A stretch of 64,000 nucleotides of DNA from Chromatiaceae bacterium (GCA_024235415.1 JACKML010000008.1:97711-161710), one strand, 5' to 3'. Counted from the stretch's first letter, positions 41,703 through 51,994 are shown. The notes: generated by a model from the sequence alone, not told the origin. Numbers and translations: made by a program.

Positions 41703-42116
41703 TCATACCCCCAGCTTCTTGACCCGGTCCGCCGGGCTGACGATATCGGTGAGACGGATACCAAACTTTTCGTTGACCACCACCACCTCGCCCTGTGCGA
41801 TCAGTGTGCCGTTGACCAGCACGTCCATCGGCTCGCCGGCCAGGCGATCGAGTTCGACCACCGAGCCCTGATTCAGCTGCAACAGGTTGCGGATGTTGAT
41901 GCGCGAGCGCCCGATCTCCATCGAGATGGTGATCGGCACATCGAGGATCGCATCGATCTTGATATCGCCGGCGCCCATGCCGTGTGCGTCCGGCTGCAGC
42001 TCCTGGAAATGTGCCGTCTCGGCCGCCGCGCCGCCCTTGCCAGGGCCCTGCTCTTCCAGCGCCGCTGCCCACTCGTCGGCCAATGCTTCGTCTGCGCTTT
42101 TCTGATCGTCGCTCAT
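41703..42116 (-). CDS. fliN: Flagellar motor switch protein FliN
   Basis: A 137-residue C-ring protein. The C-terminal SpoA domain is clear: ILDVPITISMEIGRSRINIR, then LLQLNQGSVVELDRLAGEPM, and VLVNGTLIAQGEVVVVNEKF. The N-terminal 50 residues are acidic and variable. With FliM and FliG it sets the rotation sense. ATG 42116 (MSDDQKSADEAL) begins the natural reading; upstream codons overlap fliM. It follows fliM by 16 bp. Confidence 0.95.
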   Translation of the reverse strand: MSDDQKSADEALADEWAAALEEQGPGKGGAAAETAHFQELQPDAHGMGAGDIKIDAILDVPITISMEIGRSRINIRNLLQLNQGSVVELDRLAGEPMDVLVNGTLIAQGEVVVVNEKFGIRLTDIVSPADRVKKLGV

Positions 42117-42132
42117 TGCGTATCCCGCCTTG

Positions 42133-43188
42133 TCATGCCCGCTTGCTTGGCACCAGATCGGTGCCCTTTTCCTTCTTCGATGTCGAGAGCAGATCGTGCA
42201 ACTGGCGCGAACTGCTGCGTTCAATCCAATTGGATATCTTTATCGCGTAGCTGTTGTTGTGCACCCCGACCCTGCCACGAAAAATCGGCAGACTCTCCGC
42301 ACACACCTCGACCTCGTCTTTGACTTCCATCGGTATGATGTCACCCACCTGCAGGCCGGCCAGCACGCGCAGCGGCAGCGTCGCTTCGCCGAACACGCTG
42401 CTGATCTCGACACTGGCGCCCATCACCTCTTCACGCATCGCCAGCTCCCAACGCTCGTCGCGCTCGCCGCGATCACTCTGTACACCGGCGTCCAGCAGGT
42501 CGCGGATCGGTTCGAGCATCGCGTAAGGCAGGCAGATGTAGAAATCGCCACCGCCGGATTCGAGGTCCACGTTGAACGTGGTAACCACGACCACCTCGGA
42601 CGGCGACACGATATTGGCGAACTGCGGATTGACCTCAGAGTTGAGGTACTCGAACTCGATGTCGAGCACCGGTTGCCAGGCCAGCTTGAGATCGTTGTAG
42701 GAAATGCCCAGCAGCATCTGCACCACGCGCAGCTCGGTAGGCGTGAAATCCCGACCCTCGATCTTGGTATGGAAACGTCCGCTGCCGCCAAAGAAGCTGT
42801 CCACCACGCTGAACACCAGCTTGGGATCGAGCACGAACAGCGATTTGCCGCGCAGCGGTGAGACCTTGGTGATATTCAGGCTGGTGGGCACGAACAGGCT
42901 GTGCACGAACTCCGAAAACTTGAGCATCTGCACGCCCGACACCGAGATGTCGGCGCTGCGCCGCAACATGTTGAACAGGCTGGTGCGGAAGTAGCGCGCG
43001 AAACGTTCGTTGATCATCTCCAGCGTCGGCAGGCGGCCGCGGACGATCCGGTCCTGGCTCGCAAAGTCGTAGTTGCGCGCCTCGGCCGGGTCGAGGATTT
43101 CGTCCGACCCTGTCTCGACATCGCCGCTGTCGACGCCGTGCAGCAGCGCGTCGATTTCGTCCTGGGAAAGCAGATCAGAGGAGGCCAT
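42133..43188 (-). CDS. fliM: Flagellar motor switch protein FliM
   Basis: A 351-residue C-ring protein. The N-terminus LLSQDEIDALLHGV is the CheY-P binding peptide. The middle domain (FARYFRTSLFNMLRRSADIS) contacts FliG, and the C-terminal SpoA domain contacts FliN. CheY from this same block would act here. It starts two bases after fliL ends and follows the usual gene order. A Lys/Ser tail at the C-terminus (SKKEKGTDLVPSKRA) is a lineage feature. Confidence 0.96.
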   Translation of the reverse strand: MASSDLLSQDEIDALLHGVDSGDVETGSDEILDPAEARNYDFASQDRIVRGRLPTLEMINERFARYFRTSLFNMLRRSADISVSGVQMLKFSEFVHSLFVPTSLNITKVSPLRGKSLFVLDPKLVFSVVDSFFGGSGRFHTKIEGRDFTPTELRVVQMLLGISYNDLKLAWQPVLDIEFEYLNSEVNPQFANIVSPSEVVVVTTFNVDLESGGGDFYICLPYAMLEPIRDLLDAGVQSDRGERDERWELAMREEVMGASVEISSVFGEATLPLRVLAGLQVGDIIPMEVKDEVEVCAESLPIFRGRVGVHNNSYAIKISNWIERSSSRQLHDLLSTSKKEKGTDLVPSKRA

Positions 43189-43190
43189 GG

Positions 43191-43703
43191 TTACTGCATC
43201 ACGAATTGGGTGAAGAACACGCCCTTGATCGTTCCGGGCTCGTTGAGTTCTTTGAGTTTGGCGTCCAGGAGTTCATGGATCGCGACCTGCAGCGCCTGTT
43301 TACCTTCGAGCGTCATCAGCTCCGCCGACTGCTGCGACTCGAGCAGGTTCAATAAATGATGTCGGATCATCGGGTCGTTGTTCTTGAGCGTATCGACCAC
43401 CGTCGGCACCCGGGTCATGACCTCGAGCGCAACCTGCAGCATCTCGGCCGGCCCGCCTGGCGGCAGGTTTACGATGAATGGCGGATCGAACTTGTGGTAG
43501 GCCGGATCGCCCTCTTCGACAACCGGCACCTGCTCCTCCGCCACCGCCCCATCGGCGGACGCTTCCTCTTCCTCGCCACCAATCAGGAAGAACGCCGCGC
43601 CACCGGCGCCGAGCAACAGCACCACGGCCGCCGCAATGATGATGATCAGCTTCTTCTTGCCACCACCCTGTGCTTCACCGGCGATGTCTTTTTCGTCAGC
43701 CAT
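43191..43703 (-). CDS. fliL: Flagellar basal-body protein FliL
   Basis: A 170-residue protein with one membrane helix (LIIIIAAAVVLLLGAGGAAFFL) and a periplasmic domain that surrounds stator units in other bacteria. An acidic spacer (EEEEASADGAVAEEQ) follows the helix, then the FliL core (FDPPFIVNLPPGG and IRHHLLNLLESQQSAEL) and the C-terminal GVFFTQFVMQ. ATG at 43703 (MADEKDIAGEA) is chosen. It heads the block from fliL to flhA and is preceded by a sigma-54 promoter. Confidence 0.95.
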   Translation of the reverse strand: MADEKDIAGEAQGGGKKKLIIIIAAAVVLLLGAGGAAFFLIGGEEEEASADGAVAEEQVPVVEEGDPAYHKFDPPFIVNLPPGGPAEMLQVALEVMTRVPTVVDTLKNNDPMIRHHLLNLLESQQSAELMTLEGKQALQVAIHELLDAKLKELNEPGTIKGVFFTQFVMQ

Positions 43704-43761
43704 TGGCGCCCTTCCATCCTCGATATGCAATGCATGGTCACATCCGACCTGCACAGAGGAA

Positions 43762-43777
43762 TGCAACCCTTGTGCCA
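43762..43777 (-). promoter_or_regulatory. Sigma-54 promoter of the fliL operon
   Basis: TGGCACAAGGGTTGCA on the minus strand matches the sigma-54 consensus (TGGCAC-N5-TTGCA), with GG at -24 and GC at -12 ten bases apart. Transcription would begin near 43751, about 48 nt before fliL. A FleQ-like activator would be needed; none is in the window. This marks fliL as an early/middle class operon. Confidence 0.85.
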
Positions 43778-43935
43778 CTGCTGGGCGTCTATTTTTTTAC
43801 ATATATTTCAATTAGTTAAAACTCGCCATGCACGGAACGTCAGGCATTTGACGAATGCGGGCATTTTTCTCAGGCGGAAATTCGGCGGTATGGCAGACCT
43901 GCGATGACCATCGACCGGGCGAAAAACCCGCGTTT

Positions 43936-44238
43936 TCAGCGCTGCAACCTGGGGGGAAGCGGCAGGACGTTGGAGTCACGGGTATAGGTCTGCGCCTCGT
44001 AATCGATACCGGGCGGTGGCGGCGCATCGCCCACGTGCCATGCACCGGACGCGTCCTGCCATTTGTATACCGTTGTGGTTTGCAGATCCCGTCCCAGCGA
44101 GGTCCTGGCCGCCCACTGCGGGATGTCTTCGGGGTGCAGTTTGAAATATCCCGCAATGCCGCCCAGCACGAGGAGGAGCACGACCACCCATCGCAGGTGG
44201 GCTCTCTTCGACGTGTGACGCATGCGGTTGATCGTCAT
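43936..44238 (-). CDS. DUF4124-like membrane-anchored protein
   Basis: A protein of about 100 residues. One membrane helix (RWVVVLLLVLGGIAGYF) is followed by a short outside domain with VYKWQDASGAWHVGDAPPP, the W/G-rich DUF4124 pattern, and a tail ending LPLPPRLQR. The family has no known function; it is frequent near envelope genes. ATG 44238 is used, with an in-frame codon at 44259 as the alternative. It stands alone between the sulfatase region and fliL. Confidence 0.75.
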   Translation of the reverse strand: MTINRMRHTSKRAHLRWVVVLLLVLGGIAGYFKLHPEDIPQWAARTSLGRDLQTTTVYKWQDASGAWHVGDAPPPPGIDYEAQTYTRDSNVLPLPPRLQR

Positions 44239-44347
44239 AATCGGATCACGGCTCGGCAACGCTGTCTGATAACTGTAACGCTGAACGTGACGTGCCTCCA
44301 GTGCGGTCAGGCGGAGAGGTAAATGTCCTCACCGCCACATTCGCACA

Positions 44348-45340
<993 letters not shown>

Positions 45341-45365
45341 CTCGATACTCCATTGCATGAAAGTG

Positions 45366-45405
45366 AAAAAGGGGCCGTCACCCTGCAACGGCTGACGCCC
45401 CCTTT
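45366..45405 (-). terminator. Terminator after the arylsulfatase gene
   Basis: On the minus strand AAAGGGGGCGTCA pairs, with one mismatch, with TGACGGCCCCTTTTT around a ten-base loop. It lies between the sulfatase stop and the HAD phosphatase start. Confidence 0.65.
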
Positions 45406-45425
45406 ACCTGCCTACCCGGCCCGGA

Positions 45426-46985
45426 TCAATGCCCGGTGACAGACTGCTTCAACTGCTCTTCGATCTTGGTCAGATTGAACGAGCCCGGCGTCTGGCTGGG
45501 CGGATACTCCTTCATGCTGACCAGGAACTTCCCGGCCAGGGCCTGCAGCGGCACCAGTACGAAGGCCCTGTCCAGGAACCAGTCGTTGTAGGTGTTCGAG
45601 TTGTGCTGGGCACGCTCGAACGGATCCCGGCGCAGGTTGAACAACAGCGGTACACGAAGCTCGGTGAACGGCTCGCGCCACACGCCGAACGCCACACCGC
45701 GGTTCTCGAGAAACACCACCTTCCAGTCGTCATAGCGAATGGCGACCACCTGGCCGTCGTCATTGACGTAGAAAAACTCGTTGCGCGGTGACTTGTCCGC
45801 CTTGCCCGAGAGGTAGTCCAGCATGTTGTAGCCATCAAGGTGCGCGCGATACTCGCGGCCATTGATCTTGGTACCTTTGAGCAGGCGCTCGGTCACGTCG
45901 ACATCGCCGGCGGCCGCGGCAAACGTCGGCAGCCAGTCCTCGTGCGCAACGATGCCGTTGAGCGTCACGCCAGCCGGAAAATGCCCGGGCCAGCGCACGA
46001 AGGCAGGCACGCGATAGGCACCTTCCCAGTTCGAGTTCTTCTCACTGCGGAACGGCATCGTGCCGGCGTCGGGCCAGGTGTTGTAATGCGGCCCGTTGTC
46101 GGTCGAATACATCACAATGGTGCTGTCCGCGATGCCGAGCTCATCGATCTTGTTCAGCAACTTACCCACGTGGCGGTCATGCTCGACCATGCCGTCCGAG
46201 TATTCGTCCTGCCCGGAGATCCCGCGCAGCTCCGGCTTGACGTGGGTACGGAAATGCATGCGCGTGCCGTTCCACCAGGTGAAGAACGGCTTGCCGGCCT
46301 TCACCTGTTTCTCGATGAACGCAATGGCGGCGTCCGAGGTCTCATCGTCCACCGTTTCCATGCGCTTCTTGGTCAGCGGACCGGTGTCCTCGATCTTCTG
46401 GGTGCCATCGTCATTCGCCCACACATGCAGCACGCCGCGCGGGCCGAATTTCTTGTGGAACTCCGGATTCTTCGGATAGTCCTCGTTCTCCGGCTCCTCT
46501 TCGGCATTCAGGTGATACAGGTTGCCGAAAAACTCGTCGAAACCGTGCATGGTCGGCAGGTGCTCGTCGCGGTCGCCCTGATGATTCTTGCCGAACTGCC
46601 CGGTGGCGTAGCCCTGTGCCTTGAGCACCGAGGCCATCGTGATGTCGGTCTTCTGCCAGCCTTCTTTCGCACCCGGCAATCCGACCTTGGTCATCCCGGT
46701 ACGTACCGGCACCGAACCACCGATGAACGCGGCGCGTCCAGCGGTACAGGATTGCTGGCCGTAGTAATCGGTAAAGGCAACGCCTTCATTGGCGATGCGG
46801 TCGATATTGGGCGTTTTGTAGCCCATCATGCCGCGGCTGTTGTGGCTGATGTTCCAGGTGCCGATGTCGTCACCCCAGATCACCAGTATGTTTGGTTTGT
46901 CGGCAGCCGAAGCGCCACCTGCAAGCAGCAGCGCAGCCAGCGTCAGCCACTGTCGCGATCCTCTCATCCATCCCTTTGTTTCCAT
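45426..46985 (-). CDS. Arylsulfatase, exported
   Basis: A 519-residue sulfatase with a signal peptide (WLTLAALLLAGGASA). The core starts PNILVIWGDDIGTWN. The cysteine for formylglycine is in CTAGRAAFIGG; here the third residue is alanine instead of the usual proline (C-x-A-x-R), a form known in some sulfatases. A formylglycine-generating enzyme is not in the window. The metal and active-site stretches GKNHQGD and YSTDNGPHYNTW are also present. AGGAGGAG precedes ATG 46985. It may release sulfate from organic esters. Confidence 0.9.
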   Translation of the reverse strand: METKGWMRGSRQWLTLAALLLAGGASAADKPNILVIWGDDIGTWNISHNSRGMMGYKTPNIDRIANEGVAFTDYYGQQSCTAGRAAFIGGSVPVRTGMTKVGLPGAKEGWQKTDITMASVLKAQGYATGQFGKNHQGDRDEHLPTMHGFDEFFGNLYHLNAEEEPENEDYPKNPEFHKKFGPRGVLHVWANDDGTQKIEDTGPLTKKRMETVDDETSDAAIAFIEKQVKAGKPFFTWWNGTRMHFRTHVKPELRGISGQDEYSDGMVEHDRHVGKLLNKIDELGIADSTIVMYSTDNGPHYNTWPDAGTMPFRSEKNSNWEGAYRVPAFVRWPGHFPAGVTLNGIVAHEDWLPTFAAAAGDVDVTERLLKGTKINGREYRAHLDGYNMLDYLSGKADKSPRNEFFYVNDDGQVVAIRYDDWKVVFLENRGVAFGVWREPFTELRVPLLFNLRRDPFERAQHNSNTYNDWFLDRAFVLVPLQALAGKFLVSMKEYPPSQTPGSFNLTKIEEQLKQSVTGH

Positions 46986-47136
46986 GGAATCTCCTCCTCG
47001 TGTTTTTTGTTGCGGGAACCCTAGCCCATCTACGCCGCATTTTCTAGCCGGCATTCGGCATGGAGCCGGTTGCAGACGTCGGGTCCTCCCGACGATAGAC
47101 CGCGGTGTGGCCTGCTTTTACGAACGGGGCGCCACA

Positions 47137-47820
47137 CTAGCGTCGCAAAATCGCCATCCAGCGCCAGAAGTTCAGCAGGCTGGCCAGCGAGGCAGCGACA
47201 TAGGTCCAGGCGGCCGCACGCAGGATCTGCCTCGCTGCAGGCACCTGGTTGGTCTCCAGATAGCCGGCCTCAAGCATCGGCAGCGCCTTGCGGAAGCTCG
47301 CATCGAGTTCGACCGGCAGGGTAAGCAGCTGCACCACCACGCCGAAACCCATGATCAGGAAGCCACCGAGCACCGACAGCAGTGCCGGTGACGGTGCACG
47401 CCCGATCAGCGCCAGCATCGGTGCCGCGAAGATCAGAAACGAACCCAGGCGCGTCGCCCAGACAGCGGATGCCGCCAGACGCGAGCGCAACTGGAACATC
47501 GGCTCATTACCGGCATGCTGCATGGCGTGGCCGCACTCATGCGCCGCCACGGTGATCGCGGTCAGCGTCCGGCCATCGAACTTGTCCTTGGTCAGGCGCA
47601 CGCAGCGGCTTATCGGGTCATAGTGGTCACCGATCTCGGTGCTCTCGACCTTGACGTCGTCGAGTCCGAGCCGGGTCAACAGGTGGCGCGCCAGCTCACC
47701 ACCGGTGCCCGGGAAGTTGGGCTCAGGTTCGCGGTTGTAGCGCGCCAGCACCCGTTGCACCCAGACCTGCGGCAGAAAAATCGCGGCCAGCACCAGCAGC
47801 AACACGACGAGGTAGACCAT
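47137..47820 (-). CDS. Zinc-dependent membrane metallopeptidase (YugP-like)
   Basis: A 227-residue membrane protein of the YugP-type zinc peptidase family. Zinc-binding HECGH is in VAAHECGHAMQHAGNE, near residue 108. One membrane helix lies at the N-terminus (VYLVVLLLVLAAIFLPQVWV) and two or three in the second half (GSFLIFAAPMLALIG, VLGGFLIMGFGVVVQLL, and the end). Substrates are unknown for most members. It ends the minus-strand run that starts at the ABC exporter, right after the MFS gene stop. Confidence 0.88.
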   Translation of the reverse strand: MVYLVVLLLVLAAIFLPQVWVQRVLARYNREPEPNFPGTGGELARHLLTRLGLDDVKVESTEIGDHYDPISRCVRLTKDKFDGRTLTAITVAAHECGHAMQHAGNEPMFQLRSRLAASAVWATRLGSFLIFAAPMLALIGRAPSPALLSVLGGFLIMGFGVVVQLLTLPVELDASFRKALPMLEAGYLETNQVPAARQILRAAAWTYVAASLASLLNFWRWMAILRR

Positions 47821-49110
47821 TTACGCCCCCAGAGCCACCGCGTCGCGCTCACCCTCGGCAACGCGGACGCGACCCAGTAGCCAGGCACCGGCGAGAAACA
47901 GCAGCAGCACGCTGAGGATGCCGGTACGTGCGTCACCGCTCCAGACGGCGAACCAGCCAACCAGCAGAGGACCGACGACGGCGGCAAACTTACCCATCAT
48001 GTTGTAGAGACCGAACAGGCGGCCGGCATGTTCCGCCGGGATCAGGCGCGCATACAGCGCCCGGCTCATTGCCTGGATGCCGCCCTGCACCAGCCCGATC
48101 ACGATCGCGAGTCCGTAGAACTCCCAGCTGGCCGTCATGCGCCAGGCCCAGAACACCACGATCACGTACACGATCAACGCCAGCCAGATGGCACGTTTGG
48201 CGCCGATGCGGTCACCGATGCGGCCGAACAGCAGCGCAGCCGGAAAACCGACGAACTGGGTCAGCAGCAGCGCGGTCAACAGGCTGTCGGCGGCAAATCC
48301 GAGCGACAGCCCATAGTCGACCGCCATGCGCACGATGGTGTCGACCCCATCGATATAGCACCAGTAGGCGATCAGGAAGGTGAACGCCATCGGCAACTGG
48401 CGCAACATCCGCCACGTGGCGGAAAACTCCTGCCATGCATGGCGCATCCCCCTGGAGAGCGATCGGGCCTGCGGGTGCGGCACCTCGTCGACGAACAGCA
48501 GCACCGGCAGCGAAAACACCGCCCACCAGATGGCCACCGTGAGAAACGCCACCCTCACCGCCTCGGACTTGTCCGCCAGACCGAACGCCTCGGGGTACAA
48601 GACCATCAGCACGTTGATCGCGAACAACAGGCCGCCGCCAAGGTAGCCGAGCGCAAAGCCGAGCGCCGACACACGCTCCAACTCGGCCTTGCCTGCAACA
48701 TCGAGCAGCATCGCATCGTAGGTGACTATGCTGCCGGAAAAGCCGACCACCCCGAGCACGTAGAGCCCGGCCGCCACCAGCCAGTAACCCTCGCCCACGA
48801 GGAACAGCCCGCCGCTCATCAGCACGCCGAGCATTGCCAGCATCAGCAACAGGCCCTTCTTGCGCCCGCTGCGGTCGGCGATCACGCCGAGCACCGGGGC
48901 CAGCAGCACGGCCAGCAAGGAGGCCACGGCATTCGCCGTACCCAGGCGCAAGGTGCTCTCGGTCGCCGGCATACCGGTCGCCCAGTAAGACTTGAAGAAC
49001 ACCGGAAAGAAACCGGCCATGACCGTGGTGGCGAATGCCGAGTTGGCCCAGTCGTAAAGCGCCCAGGACCACTGCGCACGCCGGCGACCGCCTGCAGATC
49101 CGGGTTCCAT
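47821..49110 (-). CDS. MFS transporter, UMF1 (Atg22-like) family
   Basis: A 429-residue permease with about 12 membrane helices. The N-terminal WSWALYDWANSAFATTVMAG is the signature of the UMF1 group related to yeast Atg22. The first half repeat has the loop RSGRKKGLLLM and the second GDRIGAKRAIWL. The substrate is not known. ATG 49110 shares one base with the stop of the ABC permease gene, so the two are coupled. The open frame continues upstream through that gene in another frame and is not real. Confidence 0.9.
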   Translation of the reverse strand: MEPGSAGGRRRAQWSWALYDWANSAFATTVMAGFFPVFFKSYWATGMPATESTLRLGTANAVASLLAVLLAPVLGVIADRSGRKKGLLLMLAMLGVLMSGGLFLVGEGYWLVAAGLYVLGVVGFSGSIVTYDAMLLDVAGKAELERVSALGFALGYLGGGLLFAINVLMVLYPEAFGLADKSEAVRVAFLTVAIWWAVFSLPVLLFVDEVPHPQARSLSRGMRHAWQEFSATWRMLRQLPMAFTFLIAYWCYIDGVDTIVRMAVDYGLSLGFAADSLLTALLLTQFVGFPAALLFGRIGDRIGAKRAIWLALIVYVIVVFWAWRMTASWEFYGLAIVIGLVQGGIQAMSRALYARLIPAEHAGRLFGLYNMMGKFAAVVGPLLVGWFAVWSGDARTGILSVLLLFLAGAWLLGRVRVAEGERDAVALGA

Positions 49111-49886
49111 CAGCTCTTGATGCCCACACCGCGACTCAGCAGCCACATCGCAAAGGCGCCGAGCGCGATGACGAAACCAAGAATGATCGCAAACGCCTGC
49201 CACATCGCGATATCGCTGACACCCAGCAGGCCGTAGCGAAACGCATTGACCATGTACAGCACCGGGTTGGCCAGCGACGCCGTCTGCCAGAACGGCGACA
49301 GCATGCTGATCGAGTAGAAGACACCACCCAGGTAGGTCAGCGGTGTCAGTACGAAGGTCGGCACGATCGAGATATCGTCGAAACTGTTGGCGTACACGGC
49401 ATTGATGAAGCCGGCGGTCGAGAACAGCACCGAGGTCAGCACGAACACCGCCAGCGTGACGCCATAGCTGTGGATGTTCAGGTCGGTAAAGAACATCGAC
49501 ACCAGCGTCACCACCACGCCGACTACAACGCCACGCGCCACCCCGCCCCCCACGTACCCGGCGAGGATGATGAAATTGGGGATCGGCGCGATCAGCAGCT
49601 CCTCGATATTGTGCTGGAACTTGCTGCTGTAGAAGCTGGCCACCACGTTGGCGTAACTGTTGGAGATCACCGACATCAGTATCAGGCCCGGGACGATGAA
49701 GTCGATGTAGCGAAAACCGTCCATGTCGCCGATCTGGGCCCCGATCAGTTTTCCAAAAATCACGAAGTACAGCGCCATCGTAATCGCCGGCGGCAACACG
49801 GTCTGCACCCAGATGCGGGCAAAGCGCAGGATCTCCTTGGTCAGGATGGTCCTGAACGCGACCCAGCAGACCGTTGTCGGCATCAT
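49110..49886 (-). CDS. ABC-2 type exporter permease
   Basis: A 258-residue permease with about six helices, of the ABC-2 (YadH-like) family. VAFRTILTKEILRFARIWVQ is the typical N-terminal coupling helix and TVLPPAITMALYFVIFG the first membrane segment. LIPIPNFI-like and LTPLTYLGGVFYSISMLSPF are conserved. It overlaps the ATPase gene by four bases, and both would form one exporter whose substrate is unknown. Confidence 0.92.
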   Translation of the reverse strand: MMPTTVCWVAFRTILTKEILRFARIWVQTVLPPAITMALYFVIFGKLIGAQIGDMDGFRYIDFIVPGLILMSVISNSYANVVASFYSSKFQHNIEELLIAPIPNFIILAGYVGGGVARGVVVGVVVTLVSMFFTDLNIHSYGVTLAVFVLTSVLFSTAGFINAVYANSFDDISIVPTFVLTPLTYLGGVFYSISMLSPFWQTASLANPVLYMVNAFRYGLLGVSDIAMWQAFAIILGFVIALGAFAMWLLSRGVGIKS

Positions 49887-50818
49887 GCGGCACGCCCCGC
49901 GGTCTCGACGCCGCTCTTCACGAGGTCGATGAACAACTGCTCCAGGCGGTTCTGCTTGTTGCGCAGGCTAAGCACCTCGATACCGCGCTCGCTCAGTATG
50001 CTGAACAGGGGATTCAGCCCCTGGTCGCGGCTGACTGCAACCTCCAGCGTCGTGCTGTCGAGCAGGCTCACAGTGAATCCGGGGATGTCTTCGATCGACT
50101 GCAGCGCATGGCGTATATCCATCACGAACGCCTGCGTGTGCAGACGGCGCAACACGTCGGCCATCCTGGCGCGCTCGGCGATCCGGCCACGGTTGATGAT
50201 CGCGATATTGCGACACAGGCTCTCGGCCTCCTCCAGGTAGTGGGTGGTGAGGATTATGGTCGTGCCCTGGGCATTGATCTCACGCAGGAAGTCCCACATC
50301 GAGCGTCGGATCTCGATGTCGACACCGGCGGTCGGCTCGTCGAGGATCAATAGCCTGGGGCGGTGCACCAGTGCGCGGGCGATCATCAGGCGACGCTTCA
50401 TGCCACCTGACAGTGTGCGTGCCTGGGCATTGCGCTTCGGCCACAGATCCAGCTGCTTCAGGTAGATCTCGGCACGCTGGTAGGCCTCACGCCGCGCGAT
50501 GCCGTAGTACCCGGCCTGGTTGACGACGATCTCGACCACCGGTTCGAACTGGTTGAAGTTGAACTCCTGCGGCACCAAGCCGATGCTGGACTTCACTGCC
50601 GCCGGCTCGCGGTCGAGGTCATGGCCGAACACACTGACCCGACCTGCGGATTTGTTGACAAGTGAACTGACAATGCCGATCGCGGTGGACTTGCCGGCCC
50701 CGTTGGGTCCCAGCAGCGCAAAGAAATCGCCCTGTTCGACCTCCAGGTCTATGCCGCGCAGGGCCTCGTGGCCGTTGCTGTAGGTCTTGCTCAGATTCTC
50801 CAGTGTCAGTGCTGTCAT
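49883..50818 (-). CDS. ABC exporter ATP-binding protein
   Basis: A 311-residue ATPase (YadG-like). Walker A GPNGAGKST near residue 38, the signature LSGGMKRR, and Walker B LLILDEPTAGVD are intact, with the Q-loop in VPQEFNF and the H-loop in LTTHYLEEAE. The C-terminal 90 residues, after the nucleotide-binding domain, are a regulatory extension common in exporters. It is the first gene of a coupled set with the permease and the MFS transporter. The 267-bp gap before it is shared with the divergent TSUP gene and contains no gene. Confidence 0.93.
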   Translation of the reverse strand: MTALTLENLSKTYSNGHEALRGIDLEVEQGDFFALLGPNGAGKSTAIGIVSSLVNKSAGRVSVFGHDLDREPAAVKSSIGLVPQEFNFNQFEPVVEIVVNQAGYYGIARREAYQRAEIYLKQLDLWPKRNAQARTLSGGMKRRLMIARALVHRPRLLILDEPTAGVDIEIRRSMWDFLREINAQGTTIILTTHYLEEAESLCRNIAIINRGRIAERARMADVLRRLHTQAFVMDIRHALQSIEDIPGFTVSLLDSTTLEVAVSRDQGLNPLFSILSERGIEVLSLRNKQNRLEQLFIDLVKSGVETAGRAA

Positions 50819-51085
50819 CGCCGATGCCGTCGTCGCCCGATCCGAAACCTTGAGAGCGTGTATCTTAGTTCACCAAAGGCCATTGAGCCCCCGCTGACAA
50901 TCCGGATGTTCTCGCGGACCACACAAATTCGCTTTGGCACTGTCCGCCTCTGCCCTATCCTTGAGCGTCACAGCCCTGCCCAACGGCCAACCCGGGACCC
51001 CCCCATGCAGTCCAACCCACCCCCGCCACGCGCACGCCGACCACAGTGCGCCTTCGCCGCGCAATCGCCGCGGATCGGATAAGCG

Positions 51086-51841
51086 ATGGTGGAAGTGCCG
51101 CTCGATACCCTGATGCTGCTGGTCGCCGTGGCCGGTTTGGCCGGCATGATCGATGCGATTGCCGGCGGTGGTGGCCTGTTGGCGCTGCCCGCGATCCTGT
51201 GGGCCGGGTTGCCGCCGGTTCAGGCGCTGGCGACCAACAAACTGCAGGGCTCGTTTGGCACCTTTACCGCCTCGTACAACTTCATCCGCCGTGGCGAGAT
51301 CGACCTGCGGCGTCTGCGAACTCCGATCCTGATGACTTTCATCGGTTCCGCGTCCGGCACGCTGGCGGTTCAGCGCCTGGGGTCGGACCTGCTGAACCAG
51401 ATCGTGCCCGCGCTGTTGATTGCATTCGCACTGTACTTCCTGTTCTCACCGCGTATCGGCGATCAGGATGCGCATCACCGAATCAGCCATGGCCTGTTCG
51501 GTCTGTTGATCGGTTTCAGCCTGGGCTTTTACGACGGCTTCTTCGGCCCGGGCACCGGCAGTTTCTTTGCTGCCGCGTTCGTGCTGCTGCTCGGTTACAA
51601 CCTGCGCCGCGCGACCGCCGGGACCAAGGTGCTCAATTTCACCAGCAATATTGCCTCACTGATCTTCTTCGCGCTGGCAGGACAGGTGGTGTGGCAGGTC
51701 GGCCTGCCGATGGGGCTGGCGCAGATGGCCGGTGCCTGGATAGGTTCGCACCTGGTGATCCGCCACGGCACACGGCTGATCCGGCCATTGCTGGTGATCG
51801 TGTCGCTGGCGATCTCGATCAAGCTGCTGCTCAGCGACTGA
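51086..51841 (+). CDS. TSUP-family permease (TauE/SafE)
   Basis: A 251-residue protein with about seven or eight helices. The duplicated TSUP motif is seen as GMIDAIAGGGGLLALPAILW near residue 20 and GFYDGFFGPGTGSFFAAAFV near residue 155. Members move sulfite, sulfoacetate or similar anions. Given the sulfur-related genes elsewhere in the window, a sulfur compound is possible, but is not shown. It stands alone on the plus strand, with REP-like palindromes just after its stop codon. Confidence 0.9.
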   Translation: MVEVPLDTLMLLVAVAGLAGMIDAIAGGGGLLALPAILWAGLPPVQALATNKLQGSFGTFTASYNFIRRGEIDLRRLRTPILMTFIGSASGTLAVQRLGSDLLNQIVPALLIAFALYFLFSPRIGDQDAHHRISHGLFGLLIGFSLGFYDGFFGPGTGSFFAAAFVLLLGYNLRRATAGTKVLNFTSNIASLIFFALAGQVVWQVGLPMGLAQMAGAWIGSHLVIRHGTRLIRPLLVIVSLAISIKLLLSD

Positions 51842-51859
51842 GGGCACCCGGCATTTCGC

Positions 51860-51961
51860 AGGACCCGAGCCCTCTCGGCGATCCCGCCAACACCGCATCG
51901 GCCAGGGGCTGGCCTCCTACAGCAAACCCGTAGGAGCCGAGCCCTCTCGGCGATCCCGCCA
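51860..51961. repeat. Cluster of three REP-like palindromes
   Basis: Two copies on the plus strand (51860-51889 and 51929-51961) read GAGCCCTCTCGGCGATCCCGCC, the second with GTAGGAGC in front. One in the opposite orientation (about 51893-51922) reads TGTAGGAGGCCAGCCCCTGG on the minus strand. GTAGGAG followed by a short GC palindrome ending CGAT is the layout of the REP families known in Pseudomonas and Xanthomonas. They lie between convergent genes, where REPs usually sit. Confidence 0.75.
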
Positions 51962-51994
51962 CCGTGGGCCGGCCACGTTCTGCCGTGCCGACGG

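Noticed and set aside
47821..49893. 690-codon MFS fusion protein
   Set aside because: The first 261 codons are the ABC permease gene read in a wrong frame; the MFS protein begins at 49110.
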